From Ceraceosorus guamensis (lineage: Eukaryota; Basidiomycota; Exobasidiomycetes; Ceraceosorales; Ceraceosoraceae), in NCBI RefSeq assembly GCF_003144195.1, contig NW_020290013.1, forward strand, positions 248,001-312,000: DNA of 64,000 nucleotides, in the 5' to 3' direction. Below the pieces are notes generated by a model. It had not been told where the DNA came from and searched no databases. It saw nothing but the letters and a program-made list of their open reading frames with translations. Positions 12,215 through 22,152 of this stretch are shown piece by piece. The position numbers and the translations under genes were made by a program. Numbering within the stretch: position 1 is the stretch's first letter; the number at the start of each line of letters is the position of its first letter.

Positions 12215-13969
12215 ATGCTACTTCCCCAGCAAGGTCATACCAAGGCCAGCCAGCCTGATCGCCCTCATGCGCCCGACAATACCAGACCGCCCATCACCCT
12301 GGTCATTCACGGCGGTGCAGGCAACGCATCTCCGAGCAGTCGGGATGAGGCGGCGTATAGACAGGGCATGCGTCTCGCGCTCGCCAAAGGTTATGCGGTG
12401 CTGGAAAGAGGCGGCTCGGCCCTGGACGCTGTCACGGCTGCAGTCTCGGCGATGGAGGATGACGAAAACTTCAATGCTGGCAGAGGCGCCGTCTTCAATG
12501 CGCACGGCAACATCGAGATGGAAGCGAGCAGTGAGTTGTGTAGGTGAAGCTGCTTGGCTATCGAGCATATGCTGACCGAATCCTTGGCCTCAGTCATGAC
12601 CTCCAGACCACCTCACACCACCGACACGACCTTCTCCCAAGATGAAAAGGAAGCTAGCACCCTTCGCTCCTCCGCTCCAATGGGAGACGCAGCCATTCTT
12701 CCGCTCCCTTCACAATCGATCCCACCACATCGGCGCTGCATGTCAGCTACGCTCTTGCGCCATGCTCGAAATCCAATTCAACTGGTCAGAGCGCTCTATC
12801 TCAATCCTGCCCAAGTTCCTCATCCGTACCTTTCGTCTTCGGAAGCAGAGGTGCTCGGCTTCAAGCTTCATGGTTCCCGACCTGCTCCTCTCTCGTACTT
12901 TTGGACTCGGAGGAGGTGGCTCGAGCACAGACGGGGGCTGGGGCTCTCTGATGATCTGTCATATCTCGCAGAGCATCAGCAGGAGGTTGACATTTCTAGC
13001 TTGCGTGCGGACAGCGAAAGAGAGCGACACCACGAATTCCCTCCGCCGTCTTACTCTGAGCAGACACCATCGCTATACCGATCTTCGGACACACAGAGCT
13101 GCAAGAGGTCCTCATTCGAGTCGTCGGGCTCGAGCGCGGGGCCCGAGACCCCATCAATGTCGATTCACGATGATGCATCCCTACGCGAGCATCAGCCGAG
13201 GTCGAGCATGGAGACTGACGAAGATGATTTCGACCCTGCTTCATTGCCGCAAGGCACAGTGGGAGCCGTGGCTCTCGACTCGCACGGGACGGTAGCGTGT
13301 GCTACCTCTACGGGCGGAAAGACGAACAAAATGCAAGGCCGCATTGGAGATACGCCAACGCCCGGTGCCGGATTCTGGGCAGAGGAGTGGGCGGTGCAAG
13401 CATCAGCCGAGGTTTCTCCAAGCGACAATTTCCAGCTTGGTATGCGGGCCAGTAGCGAGACGTCTCAATGCGCAAGCTCGGACAGCTCTGGGGAGACCTC
13501 GAAAGGCAGCTGGGCCGCGATGGTTCGGCGCCTGTTCTGCTGTCGCAGCATCGAGATTGAAGAAGACTTGGAACGCTCTCCTTCCGCTCCCTCCACTGCT
13601 TCTAGCGAAAAGTCCCGCTCATCGCAGCCCAGCCCGACGCCTACGCTTGTTTCTTCCAACGGCACTTTGCAGCGTCGTCGAGGACTTGCGGTTTCCGGCA
13701 CGGGAGACGGCGATTACTTTCTTCGAATAAGCGCCGCCTCTCACCTTGCCCATCGCGCGCAATTCTTGAACGAGCCGCTGAGCGTGGCTACGCGGAAGAC
13801 GGTCGATGCGCTAGGAGATGTTGGAGGGGTTGGAGGGTTCATTGGAGTGGATACGGATGGGACGATCGCCTTTGCCCTGAATTCCACCACCATGAACAGA
13901 GCGTACATGTCTAGCGTTGATGGTGCGGTGCCAAAGACTGCAATCTGGGCCGATGACGACTGGGAGTAA
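12215..13969 (+). CDS. isoaspartyl peptidase/L-asparaginase (Ntn hydrolase), enlarged
   Basis: Two exons, 12215-12530 and 12594-13969, encode about 563 residues. N-terminal motifs are [31 protein letters not shown] and [20 protein letters not shown], all typical of plant-type asparaginases. The self-cleavage site is [12 protein letters not shown] with the nucleophile Thr near residue 326, followed by [20 protein letters not shown]. Family members are usually about 320 residues. The excess is a long Ser-rich insert before the cleavage site (about residues 110-320) and another after GFWAEEW, rich in Ser/Thr with two adjacent Cys. The C-terminal core resumes at [20 protein letters not shown]. 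The family hydrolyses asparagine or isoaspartyl bonds after cleaving into alpha and beta chains. The inserts sit where loops are expected, so activity is plausible. Confidence 0.9.
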
Positions 13970-16131
13970 GAGACCTTTGGTCGCCCCGTGCCTCACAATG
14001 GGGCATTGCTACGCTACGCTTATCAATCCTCCGATCGAACGAATTTGCAGCGGTCTGCTGCGTTGCAGCTCGCAACTCGCTACGCCTTCGAATGTACCAT
14101 TCTTAACGACCATGGCTCCGCGGCGTGTCTCATACTGCGCATCTATACATAAATACAACCCTGAGCTTTCCAGTAGAAACTCGCGGTCTCGCCATTGTAC
14201 GAGATGCTAGATCAGACGGCTGGAGCTCTCACAGCCGCAGGTGCGGTAAGGTGATCGTTTGAGCTCCTCGCCATTCGGTCCGATGATGCCGAGTGAGCCC
14301 ACCTTGATAGGTTATCTGTCCGATCGCCGGCTGTGTGGCGAGTGAGGTGAAGCTAAAGTCTGGATTCGGCACCGCAGCTCTTGCGTCTATGATTGAAGCT
14401 AACACCCAGACCGCTGCCTGCAGCATCGAGATGCACGTATGCCTTGCGCTTGATTGTTGTGCAGCGCGATCGAGAAGCAAGCTGAGCATGCTATTCGTGA
14501 TTGAAGAATAGATGCGAGCTGCAAGCCACGCGCGCTCTGATGGAACGACACCCGTGTTGCAACAGCAGGGGGACGGTGGCCTAAGCGGCGGCAAAGGCAA
14601 CACTCTAGCGTCCACGCTTCACGATATTTGCTTTTGAGTAGACATGTTGTTCATGAAAGCATCTCAAGGCGCGGACAGCTGCTGTGAATCACGATCCGTG
14701 TCCATTGGAGCTGGAGCTGGGAGCTTGTCGAGGAGCCGTGGTGAATGCACGCGTGCAGCCCGAGCTTTTGGGACGCATCTACGGTCTTGCTTTCCCCGTG
14801 GGCTCACCACGCTCATCACACACCATCCGATGCAGCGTGCATGCATGCATCGAACAGCTCAGCTCCGCTCAGACCCCTCAGCCACCCTGAGGCTCCCGCG
14901 GCAGGTACATAAGAGGTACCAAAAGCCGGTTCCTTGTGCAAGACCATTCAAGTGCAAGCTTCCAATCCAGCGGTACAGAGTACATTCAGAGTAGGAAGAG
15001 TAGCTCCTGGGCAGAACACGCAGTGGAATTTAGGAGGCATGACAGGCCACGCGCCTCCACACCGGGCGTTGCAATTCGTGGCCAAGCCCTAAAGATTTCG
15101 TGCACGCTTCTGTACTCGAGAGGGAAGCTTTTGATCCCTGGACACGGAAATAGGTTGAGTCTGCTCGGGGTATACGACGCGAAGGCTCCCGATGTGCTAC
15201 TCACTGATCTGGGAAGCTGCACTGCGGAGCGCCTAGAGGAGATCCACTGGAACGCCCGCGAGGGGCCAAGACACGTATGAGTGATGCTGCATCACCTTGT
15301 ACCACGATCAACCGGTGCATGGTGAATGGCGAAATAATGGAGATCTCGCTGTATGAAGCACGAATGTATACCGGTACCTACCGCAACCGTGAATGTGTCT
15401 GCCGTAGCTAGCTGATGATGCTGAAGGATCGATTAGGCGCGCATCAGCTTTGTTTGCTGCATGATGCTATAGCTAGCTCGATCGCGAAAGCCACACATCA
15501 CACGCGCTTCCTGCGGGTGCATGCATGCATCTCATCTGATGCACGCGTCGCGTCCCTGCGTGAGGTGTTGATGTCTGATACCACGCGTAGGTGTTGTGCT
15601 GCTCCTGGCTGACGCGTTGGGTACGTCTCCTCACGCGCATCCTTGCTGCACAAGCCGGAAATTGGGACACAGGAGAGGCCAGGCTTCCTTTCCCGATGAC
15701 CCCCACAATCATCACCTTTGCATCAAGATCATGGGCCCGGCTTGCTTGCTTGCATGCTCGTATCGCTATACAGCTTTCCCACGAGATCGGTATCCTCGGC
15801 GTTGCTGATCCCCGCGTCCGAAATGCCACACCATATGCGCACACGAAGGTCTGCTTCCCGGTGCGCAACAAACGGTGGCTGAGACGCGCCTAGACCCCCA
15901 CTGCTCTCGCTGTCCTTGGCTCTTGCCTGCGCTACCAGCGACATCTCGCACTGAAATACAGCATACAGCAACCAGCAGTCACGATGGCGCCTGGGCGGGC
16001 CTTCGAGGCACTTCAGAATGGCGTGTCCTTCGAAAGTATAAAGCTTAGCCATGATGGGCGGCACTCTTCGTTGACTGACTCGCTCCCCTCAAGCTCTCCC
16101 ACAGCATCTCCACCCTCCAGACCTTTTCACG
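13970..16131. other. long intergenic region, no gene supported
   Basis: 2.2 kb between asparaginase and the secreted Cys-rich gene. Short frames of 60-130 codons on both strands show no motif, splice continuity or composition that would support a gene. It holds two GCATGCATGC-type palindromes (about 14839-14851 and 15519-15531). The last 150 bp contain the promoter of the downstream gene. Confidence 0.5.
16037..16042 (+). promoter_or_regulatory. TATA box
   Basis: TATAAA sits 90 bp upstream of the ATG of the secreted Cys-rich gene, a common spacing for a strongly regulated fungal promoter. Confidence 0.5.
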
Positions 16132-18455
16132 ATGCGCTTTGCTCCTTTTTGCGCTCTCCTGGCCCTGGCCACACCACTCTCCGCAGTCAGTGCAGCGCCA
16201 TCTAGCTTGACGGACGCAGATGCGCTGCTGAACGAGCGTCAAGTCAAAGTGCTTACCGCAGGCGGCACGCTCAGCAAGGGCAAAAAGTGCTCGACTTCGG
16301 GACAGTGCAAGACGAATCTATATTGCAGCAAGAGCAAGTGCGCTACCATTCAAGGCGTGGGAGGTGCTTGCTACAAGAACGTTGGTTGCAAGTCGAAGAG
16401 CTGCGACCTCAAGGCTGGCAAATGCCTCGGCTCTGTCGGCGAGAGTTGCAAGGCTTCCGCTTCCTGCGCTTCCGGCTACTGCGGCAATTCCAAGTGCGCT
16501 GCCAAAGCTGCCGTAGGCGAGGCCTGCTACAAGAACGTGAGTGGAGCATCTGACGTTTGTCTTGTTTCTGCGCCCGCTCATCTCCTTGCTACTCCGCATC
16601 GCTCTTTGAATGTCTGCAGATCGGCTGCGCAAGCAACATCTGTACCGCGGGTAAATGCGCCGCTTCTTCCACCACCCCGCCGAGCGGAGGTGGCGGCGGC
16701 TCCACGCTCAAGCCTGTGCCTGCTCACGTCACCCGCCTGGATGACTTCTCGAACGGCCTCGGAGTGTGGACATCCACGGGTGCCGTCAAGGTAGTCATGC
16801 ACCGACGTCAACGGTGACAAGTCGGTACAAGCCGCCGCCGCCGATCAGGACGCATCTTTCGGCAGGGATATACCCGCGTCTGCAGGAACTCAGAAGCGCG
16901 GCGAGCTGAGCAAGCGTCAAACTTACAATTCGTACACTATCCAATTCACTTTCTAATACCAGGTGCTGCCGGGTGCTATACTGAGTCAGGACGAGGAGCA
17001 CCTTGGATGCGACATCTATGCGCTGACCAATCGGGGAGAATCTAACAGCTTCAGAATTAGAAAGACCATGGTTGGCGCTTCGGCCTTTGCTGTCGGCAAG
17101 GTCAGCTACGTCGTCGCACCGCCCAATGACGGGACAATTTCTCGTGTCGACATGATCGTCCACTGCATCACGGACTCTTCGGCCACGGTCAACATCAAGG
17201 ATATTCAGTTCGCGTACACCGATCGTACCGGCAAACCCGTCGACGGATCAGTAGCCCCACTTGCGACCGTCGCCCGCAAAGAGCAGCACGAGAACCTGCT
17301 GGGTGCTGGAGCCGGCTTCGAGAACGGTGGTGGGGGCTGGTATCGCAGTGGCAACCCCGCTCGCGTCTCTTTCATCCAGACCCCCCTCGCTCGCAGCGGC
17401 GGTTGGGCAGCGTGAGTTGGGCAGGGCGTCTTGACATCTCTTGGCACGATAGGGACTGACGATCTCGCTCTGAATTTTGCAGTCGAATGATCTCTCAGCC
17501 CTCTGGCGACAGCGGTGATGACTCGAGCATCGGCCTGGACATTGCCGGGAACCCACCTTCTGGGACGCTGCCCTACGCTGCCTGGATATGGTACCGTGTC
17601 ACCGACAAGAAGGACAAGCCAGCTTCTGCATGCGGTCGAACTTGCCGCCCGCGCGACTACCAGTGCAACATCGAGTTGTGCGTCGTGTCCACCACTGGAG
17701 AACTCGCCACGATGAACGGCAACTTGTGCCAGTACTACACCTTCAATTCTGCTCAGTACAATCGATACGAGCTCCTCAATATTGGTCCAGCATCTCTCAT
17801 AGGAAGCGACCCACCTCCTCCGGCGGCGCCCAATCAGATGGGCGTTGCGTTTTCGTGCGGGAAGGGCGTTGAGAGCGCTACCATCTTGTTCGACAACGCT
17901 CGTCTGCAGTACGAAGGCAGCGGCGCAGAAACCATACGACCCACCACGCCGGCTACTTCCAGCTCCTCGACGAACCTCATCAAGAATCCCTTCTTCACCA
18001 CCTCCGACAACTGGGTGACACTCAGCAGCAATGGTGCCGGTGTGCAGCCCAGCCCTGATGGTGGCCATGCCTATTTCTCCGGGTACAATAACGGAGGAGT
18101 GCCGGAAGTGACGCAATACGTCAGTGGATTGGTGGGCGGAGCGACGTACAAGCTGGTGACAAAGTGCGACATTCAGAGTTTTGATGCAACCAACGCAATT
18201 AACAGCGGCGGCCTTACCGATCCCGGCTGCTTCTTCAAGGCGATGGGTCTGAATCAGCAGATTGCGGCTACGGAAAAGTACTTTGCTGCCAACAATCAGA
18301 ACGGTCAGCTCGAGCTGAGCGGTACGTACGTCCACAACAGCAAGCTCGACCCTCTCCCTCTGAACTACCAAATGCTGTGCGACAAATCTGGGAACAGAAG
18401 GAGCCCCGTCTCTCGCGTCAATCTTTACAGCGTCTCTCTTACTCGCATCGCATAG
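16132..18455 (+). CDS. secreted Cys-rich protein with carbohydrate-binding-like domains
   Basis: The start MRFAPFCALLALATPLSAVS reads as a signal peptide. Residues 45-160 hold about four Cys-rich units of the form GxxC..C..S..C....C (for example GESCKASASCASGYCGNSKC). Then a Ser/Gly linker leads to three beta-rich domains. Domain starts resemble family-4/16-type modules (DDFSNGLGVWTSTGAVK; NLIKNPFFTTSDNWVTLSSN), and the second has YAAWIWYRVTDK. The best model uses exons 16132-16536, 16620-16790, 16963-17411 and 17483-18455 (665 residues). In it, the 172-nt segment 16791-16962 is an intron, although it contains sequence that looks like the missing part of domain 1. Likely role is cell-wall or host-surface carbohydrate binding; no enzyme motif is seen. 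Confidence 0.75.
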
Positions 18456-18559
18456 TTTCTACACCCGTTTCTCTGGATTCTTGCGTACCGTGCAAACTTG
18501 TTGGGCAGCGTTACAAACCAGTCACGCAAACATTTTTTTTATACCGTCACCGCTTGCAA

Positions 18560-18897
18560 TTTTGACTTTGTCTATCCAAGCTTTGCGAGCAAACTGAAGG
18601 TTGCAAACTGTGAAAGACGTCTATCCAAGCTTTGCAAGCAAACTTAAAGTTGCGAAGTGTGAAAGAACATAGCTCAGAAAGGGTGGTGTGGGTTGGCAAT
18701 GTGCGCTCCGACTTCAAGCTTTGCCAAAGCGGGCCTTCCTCGCGAAAGACTTTGTCAGACCTGCAAGTCAGAGTGAAGGTTGCGAACTGTGAAAGATGTC
18801 TATCCAAGGTTTGCGAGCAAAGCTCTCTGAAAGTTGCAAGATGTGAAAGAATAGAGCTTGGAAAGAGTGGTGTGAGTCGGCAATGTGCGCTCCGACT
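18560..18897. repeat. degenerate tandem copies of terminal exon and 3' flank
   Basis: Two related units recur. One (about 45-50 bp, core CTATCCAAGCTTTGC and GTGAAAGA) begins near 18571, 18621 and 18799. The other (about 65 bp, core CCGACTTCAAGCTTTGCC) occurs at about 18686-18752 and again at 18870-18938, where it overlaps the last exon of the adjacent minus-strand gene. The 18714-18760 copy still has a CTTGCAG acceptor and reads to a stop, so it is a spare terminal exon. This is the 3' flank of the mini-exon gene, amplified by duplication. Confidence 0.75.
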
Positions 18898-20063
18898 TCA
18901 AGCTTTGCCAAAGCGGGCCTTCCTCGCAAAAGACTTTGTTGTACCTGCAAGTCAGAGTGTTTGGGCACCGTCAGCGAACGAAGGGACGCAAAGAGTTGTC
19001 CTCGCATGTATGTACCAATACGTGTGCGCAGCAACTGCGACTCACCAGATTTAGTCCCCACCTTGGACGTCGACGGACCTGGAAGTGTTTGGACACCGTC
19101 AGCGAACGCTCATGCATGTACCGGTACGTGTGCGCAACAACCGCAACTCACCAGATTCAGATCCCACCTTGGACGTCAACGGACCTGCAAGGGTTTGAAC
19201 ACCGTCAGCAACGAACGAAGGGGCGTGAAGAGAGCTTCTCATGCATGTACCGATACGTGTGCGCAACAAGAGCAACTCACCAGATGCGGCGTCAGCAAGC
19301 AAGCTCGCAAATGACGACCACAACAAACTCAGGTTTGGCGCCATGTTGCGATTGAGACGAGCGAAAGGCAATGGATTGCCATGCTTGTTGCATCCGTTGT
19401 TGTAGTCGCCGTCGTTGTCGTGGTCTTTGAAAGCGTTCTTTGGGAGCTTTGCAATGCCGACTGCCTTTACGTGTGCATTGAAGGACTGTGTTCTCTTATT
19501 GAGTCAGCGCTTGGTACGACGTCACTGCATGGGGCACAGTTGCTCACCTCCATCTCTTGAACCAGGTGGGCGAAGTGACGCTTCTGTTCGAGGACGTCCA
19601 TGGTAGGGTAGATGCGCATGTATTTGCGCTTGTTGACGTCAAGGGTTTTCTCGATCACAACGATCTGCAATCGAATGGAAGGTTAAGTCAGTGCGAGCTC
19701 TATGCGCTAGAAGTTTAGTGGTACTGTCGCGAGCGCGCCTCATGCCTATCATGTACATGTACAGAACACATCTTGACAATGAACCACATCATCCCTGTAG
19801 GGCATAGGCGCGACAGTACTCACAGCTTGGTCGAAAACTTTTTGAAGCTCCTTTTGGTGAGCGAGCTTCGAGGCCCTCTTGAATGCATACAGCTTGCGAT
19901 ATTCGCTCTTCATGTAGGCCAATTGGCGCAGAGCAGTAGCGTTGCCTTGAGCTGATTTTTCACCTTCTGCAAAGAAGGTTCGCACGCAAATGGGAAAGTT
20001 AACCGCGTTGACGTCAACTTTTGGGACAGCGCGAGGCACAGGAACCGAGCGTGCCGTCGGCAT
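18898..20063 (-). CDS. protein built partly from tandem mini-exons, unknown function
   Basis: Six exons read in phase: 20063-19824, 19664-19548, 19485-19281, 19184-19152, 19078-19046 and 18944-18898 (224 residues). No signal peptide or known domain. The first three exons are basic and helical (FFAEGEKSAQGNATALRQLA; EYRKLYAFKRASKLAHQKEL; IVVIEKTLDVNKRKYMRIYP). The fourth and fifth are each exactly 33 nt, enter and leave in phase 1, and encode near-identical 11-mers, GPLTSKVGSES and GPSTSKVGTKS. The terminal exon gives GTTKSFARKARFGKA. The introns between them are also related to one another (GTGAGT, then a shared CACACGTATYGGTACAT-like core, then CAG), so whole exon-intron units were duplicated. 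A truncated paralogue lies at 20675-20902 with a similar upstream region. Expression is unproven. Confidence 0.6.
18945..19281 (-). repeat. tandem exon-intron repeat array
   Basis: Three consecutive introns (19185-19280, 19079-19151, 18945-19045; 96, 73 and 101 nt) and the two 33-nt exons between them are copies of one unit. Each donor is TCTG|GTGAGT and each following exon begins with GT after a CAG. The unit adds 11 residues without shifting the frame. Confidence 0.8.
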
Positions 20064-20674
20064 CTTGATGGCGCAAATGGGGTCAAGATCGTAGTTGTGA
20101 CGTACTCTTGAGTGCGGCGACGAGCTCTAGTAGTGACGAGCTTCGAAAGGATGTGGTAACTGGTAAGAGCTGAAGAATGCCGAATCTCTCAACAGAAGTA
20201 TATATGTACGTAGAGTGCTGACGCGCGCACACGCAAGCACTTGGTTGCGCTCAACAATCAGCATCAGCTATAGCAGCGCACACAGACTGGGCTCACCATG
20301 CCTCAAGCAACAACAAGTATTGACGTGGCCTTAGAACACCACTCCTTGAGGGTGACATTCACATTCAGTATTTATTGTTAGGCTGCAGCCTTTGATTGAA
20401 GAGCAAAAGGTGACTTGGAGTGGGTCAGAGGAAGCAGACACATCTTTGTATGACTGTAATTGAGCTCCCTAGCCGGTCGCAGTGCCCAGACGCTCCAACT
20501 TCCAAATCAGGCCTGCAGAGCAGAGCCTGCATGCGCGCAAGATGACAGTTCAAACTGAGCATGTACAACTGTCGATGAGCGCAGCAAGCTTTGCATGCTG
20601 GCTCACCTGGAGGGCCAAAGCCAGTTCCCTTCTTGCTTGTAGACTTTGACTGAACTGCAAGTGTCTGGACACTG
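20064..20674. other. upstream region of the mini-exon gene
   Basis: Contains a TATATA at about 20199-20205, 137-140 bp upstream of the ATG at 20063. Sequence around 20160-20196 (GGTAAGAGCTGAAG, then ATCTCTCAACAGAA) resembles the stretch at 20940-20990 upstream of the paralogue, so promoter and gene were duplicated together. The part nearest the paralogue (20550-20674) holds an exon-like segment bounded by CAG and GTGAGC. Confidence 0.5.
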
Positions 20675-20902
20675 TCAGCAAACAAAGGGGGGCAAAGAGT
20701 TGTCCTTGCATGCGTGGAAATGCTTTGCTTCTTTCTTGTAGACGAGGAGCTTTGTAAGTTTGTTCTTGACGTGCTCGAGCTGGCAACGAGCAAGTGGATG
20801 GTCACTGCCTATGCTCTTTTCTGCTTGTTGGAAGAATTTCGCGACGCGTACGGGTAGGTGTACCGCATTGCCGGTGGGCTTTAGCTTTGAGTGCACGGGC
20901 AT
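20675..20902 (-). pseudogene. truncated paralogue of the mini-exon gene
   Basis: The frame from the ATG at 20902 (MPVHSKLKPTGNAVHLPVRV, then AKFFQQAEKSIGSDHPLARC) aligns with exon 1 of the neighbouring gene: same MP start, Asn-(Ala/Phe) then Pro, FF..(G/A)EKS, and a basic YK/FK helix. After KKEAKHF the paralogue runs directly into sequence that matches intron and acceptor sequence of the neighbour (GGACAACTCTTTGC, then a CTTGCAG), so exon 1 lost its donor and the frame stops at 20675. A short exon-like piece with CAG and GTGAGC ends follows at about 20610-20656. It could still make a 75-residue protein. Confidence 0.55.
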
Positions 20903-21017
20903 CTTGAGAGAGGCCCTGGGGTTGAGTTTCTATGTTGTGTGGTAAGAGTCAAGAGTTGAAGATGATGAAGCTATCTCAACAGAACAATCGAGATCACAGT
21001 AGCTTGTCAGCTCACCC

Positions 21018-22069
21018 CTACTCCTCCTCCTCATCATCATCATCCTCCTCCTCATCATCATTGGTATCCTTCTCCTTCCCCTCCTCCTTGGCCACCTCCT
21101 CCTCCGCCTTGGCTTCCTTGGCCACCTCCTCCTCCTTGGCCTCCCCCTCCTCCTCATTGTCATCATCATCCTCCTCATCATCATTGGTACCCTTCTTCTC
21201 CCCCTCCTCCTTGACCTCCTTGGCCACCACCTCCTCCTTGGCCTTCTTGGCCTCCTTGGCCTCCCCCTCCTCCTCAGCCACCTCCTCCTCCTTGGCCACC
21301 TCCTGCTCTTTGGCCACCTCCTGCTCTTCGGCCACCTCCTCCTCCTTGGCCACCACCACCTCCTCCTTGGCCACCTCCTGCTCTTTGGCCACCTCCTGCT
21401 CTTCGGCCTCTTCGGCCACCTCCTCATCATCATCATCATTGTCATCGTTGTCGTCGTTGTCATTACCCTCCTTGAGCAAGCGTTTGGAAGGCTGGACATT
21501 CAAAGCAGAGATGATGGTCAGTCAAAGAGACAACCGAGAACAACAGGGAAACAATCGAGCACGAGCTCGATGAGACTCACAGACATCAGGATATTTACCG
21601 CAATCTTCATCGCTATTTTGGCCATGCGGGCCTCCTCTTGGCGCTCCTCCTCTTCGAGCATGGCGAAGAGAGCGTCGTGCTGCGTGGCGCTAACGGCTTG
21701 GATGGACGAGGGGGTGGTTGCCTGTTGGGAACATCGCGATGGTTGAAGCAGCAAGAAGGAAGCAAAGAGTGTCAGATCTCAATACAGCTTGTCACGCACG
21801 CGCAACTCAGACCCAATGAAACTCCATGACTTATTACTCACTTGCGGGCGAGCGGCCTCGCGCTGCTCAGCGATTCCGCGGGCAAGACGCAAGATGATAC
21901 GATGAGATTTGGTGGTCCTCATCTTGCGGGCAAGGCGCAAGATGATACGATGAGGTTTGGTGGTCCTCATCTTGCAGGCAAGGTGCAAGATGATACGATG
22001 AGGTTTGGTGGTCCTCATCTTCTGCGAGCTTGCCCGCAAGATGATACAATGAGGTTTGGTGGTCCTCAT
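21018..22069 (-). CDS. acidic low-complexity repeat protein, unknown function
   Basis: Exons 22069-21842, 21721-21581 and 21491-21018 (GTGAGT donors, CAG acceptors) give about 280 residues. Exon 1 is mostly a tandem repeat translated as MRTTKPHRIILRLAR-like units; translation may really start at the last of these ATGs, because earlier copies could be leader. Exon 2 is an ordinary-looking helix (HDALFAMLEEEERQEEARMA, then KIAMKIAVNILM). Exon 3 is almost pure Glu/Lys/Ala/Val/Asp, with pentamers such as EVAKE and EVAEE alternating with runs of Asp. Such chains form charged helices or disordered scaffolds. There is no signal peptide. The gene sits among lineage-specific repeats, so it is probably not conserved outside close relatives. 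Confidence 0.5.
21030..21435. repeat. CCTCCT/TTGGCCACC minisatellite in coding sequence
   Basis: The third exon of the acidic gene consists of variants of CTCCTTGGCCACCTCCTG and CTCATCATCATC. The opposite strand is also open because of the triplet structure and would read as poly-Ser/Leu, which I treat as a shadow. Confidence 0.75.
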
Positions 22070-22152
22070 CTTCTGCGAGCGGCCTTGCGCTGCTTGGCAA
22101 TTCCGCGGGCAAGACGCAAGATGATACAATGAGGCTTGGTGGTCCTCATCTT
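21888..22152. repeat. tandem repeat, five units of about 44-80 bp
   Basis: Five copies share the core GATGATACRATGAGGTTTGG followed by TGGTCCTCATCTT, separated by spacers related to GCGGGCAAGGCGCAA. Spacer length varies, and the fourth copy is the longest because it keeps a GCTCGCAGAAG-side segment that the others lack. They lie in exon 1 and the leader of the acidic gene. Confidence 0.8.

Noticed and set aside
20932-21573. 213-codon Ser-rich plus-strand frame
   Set aside because: It is the antisense reading of the triplet-based acidic repeat; the minus strand has spliced continuity with a helical exon.
21888-22152. CRISPR-like array
   Set aside because: Units are direct repeats with related, not unique, spacers, in a spliced eukaryotic gene.
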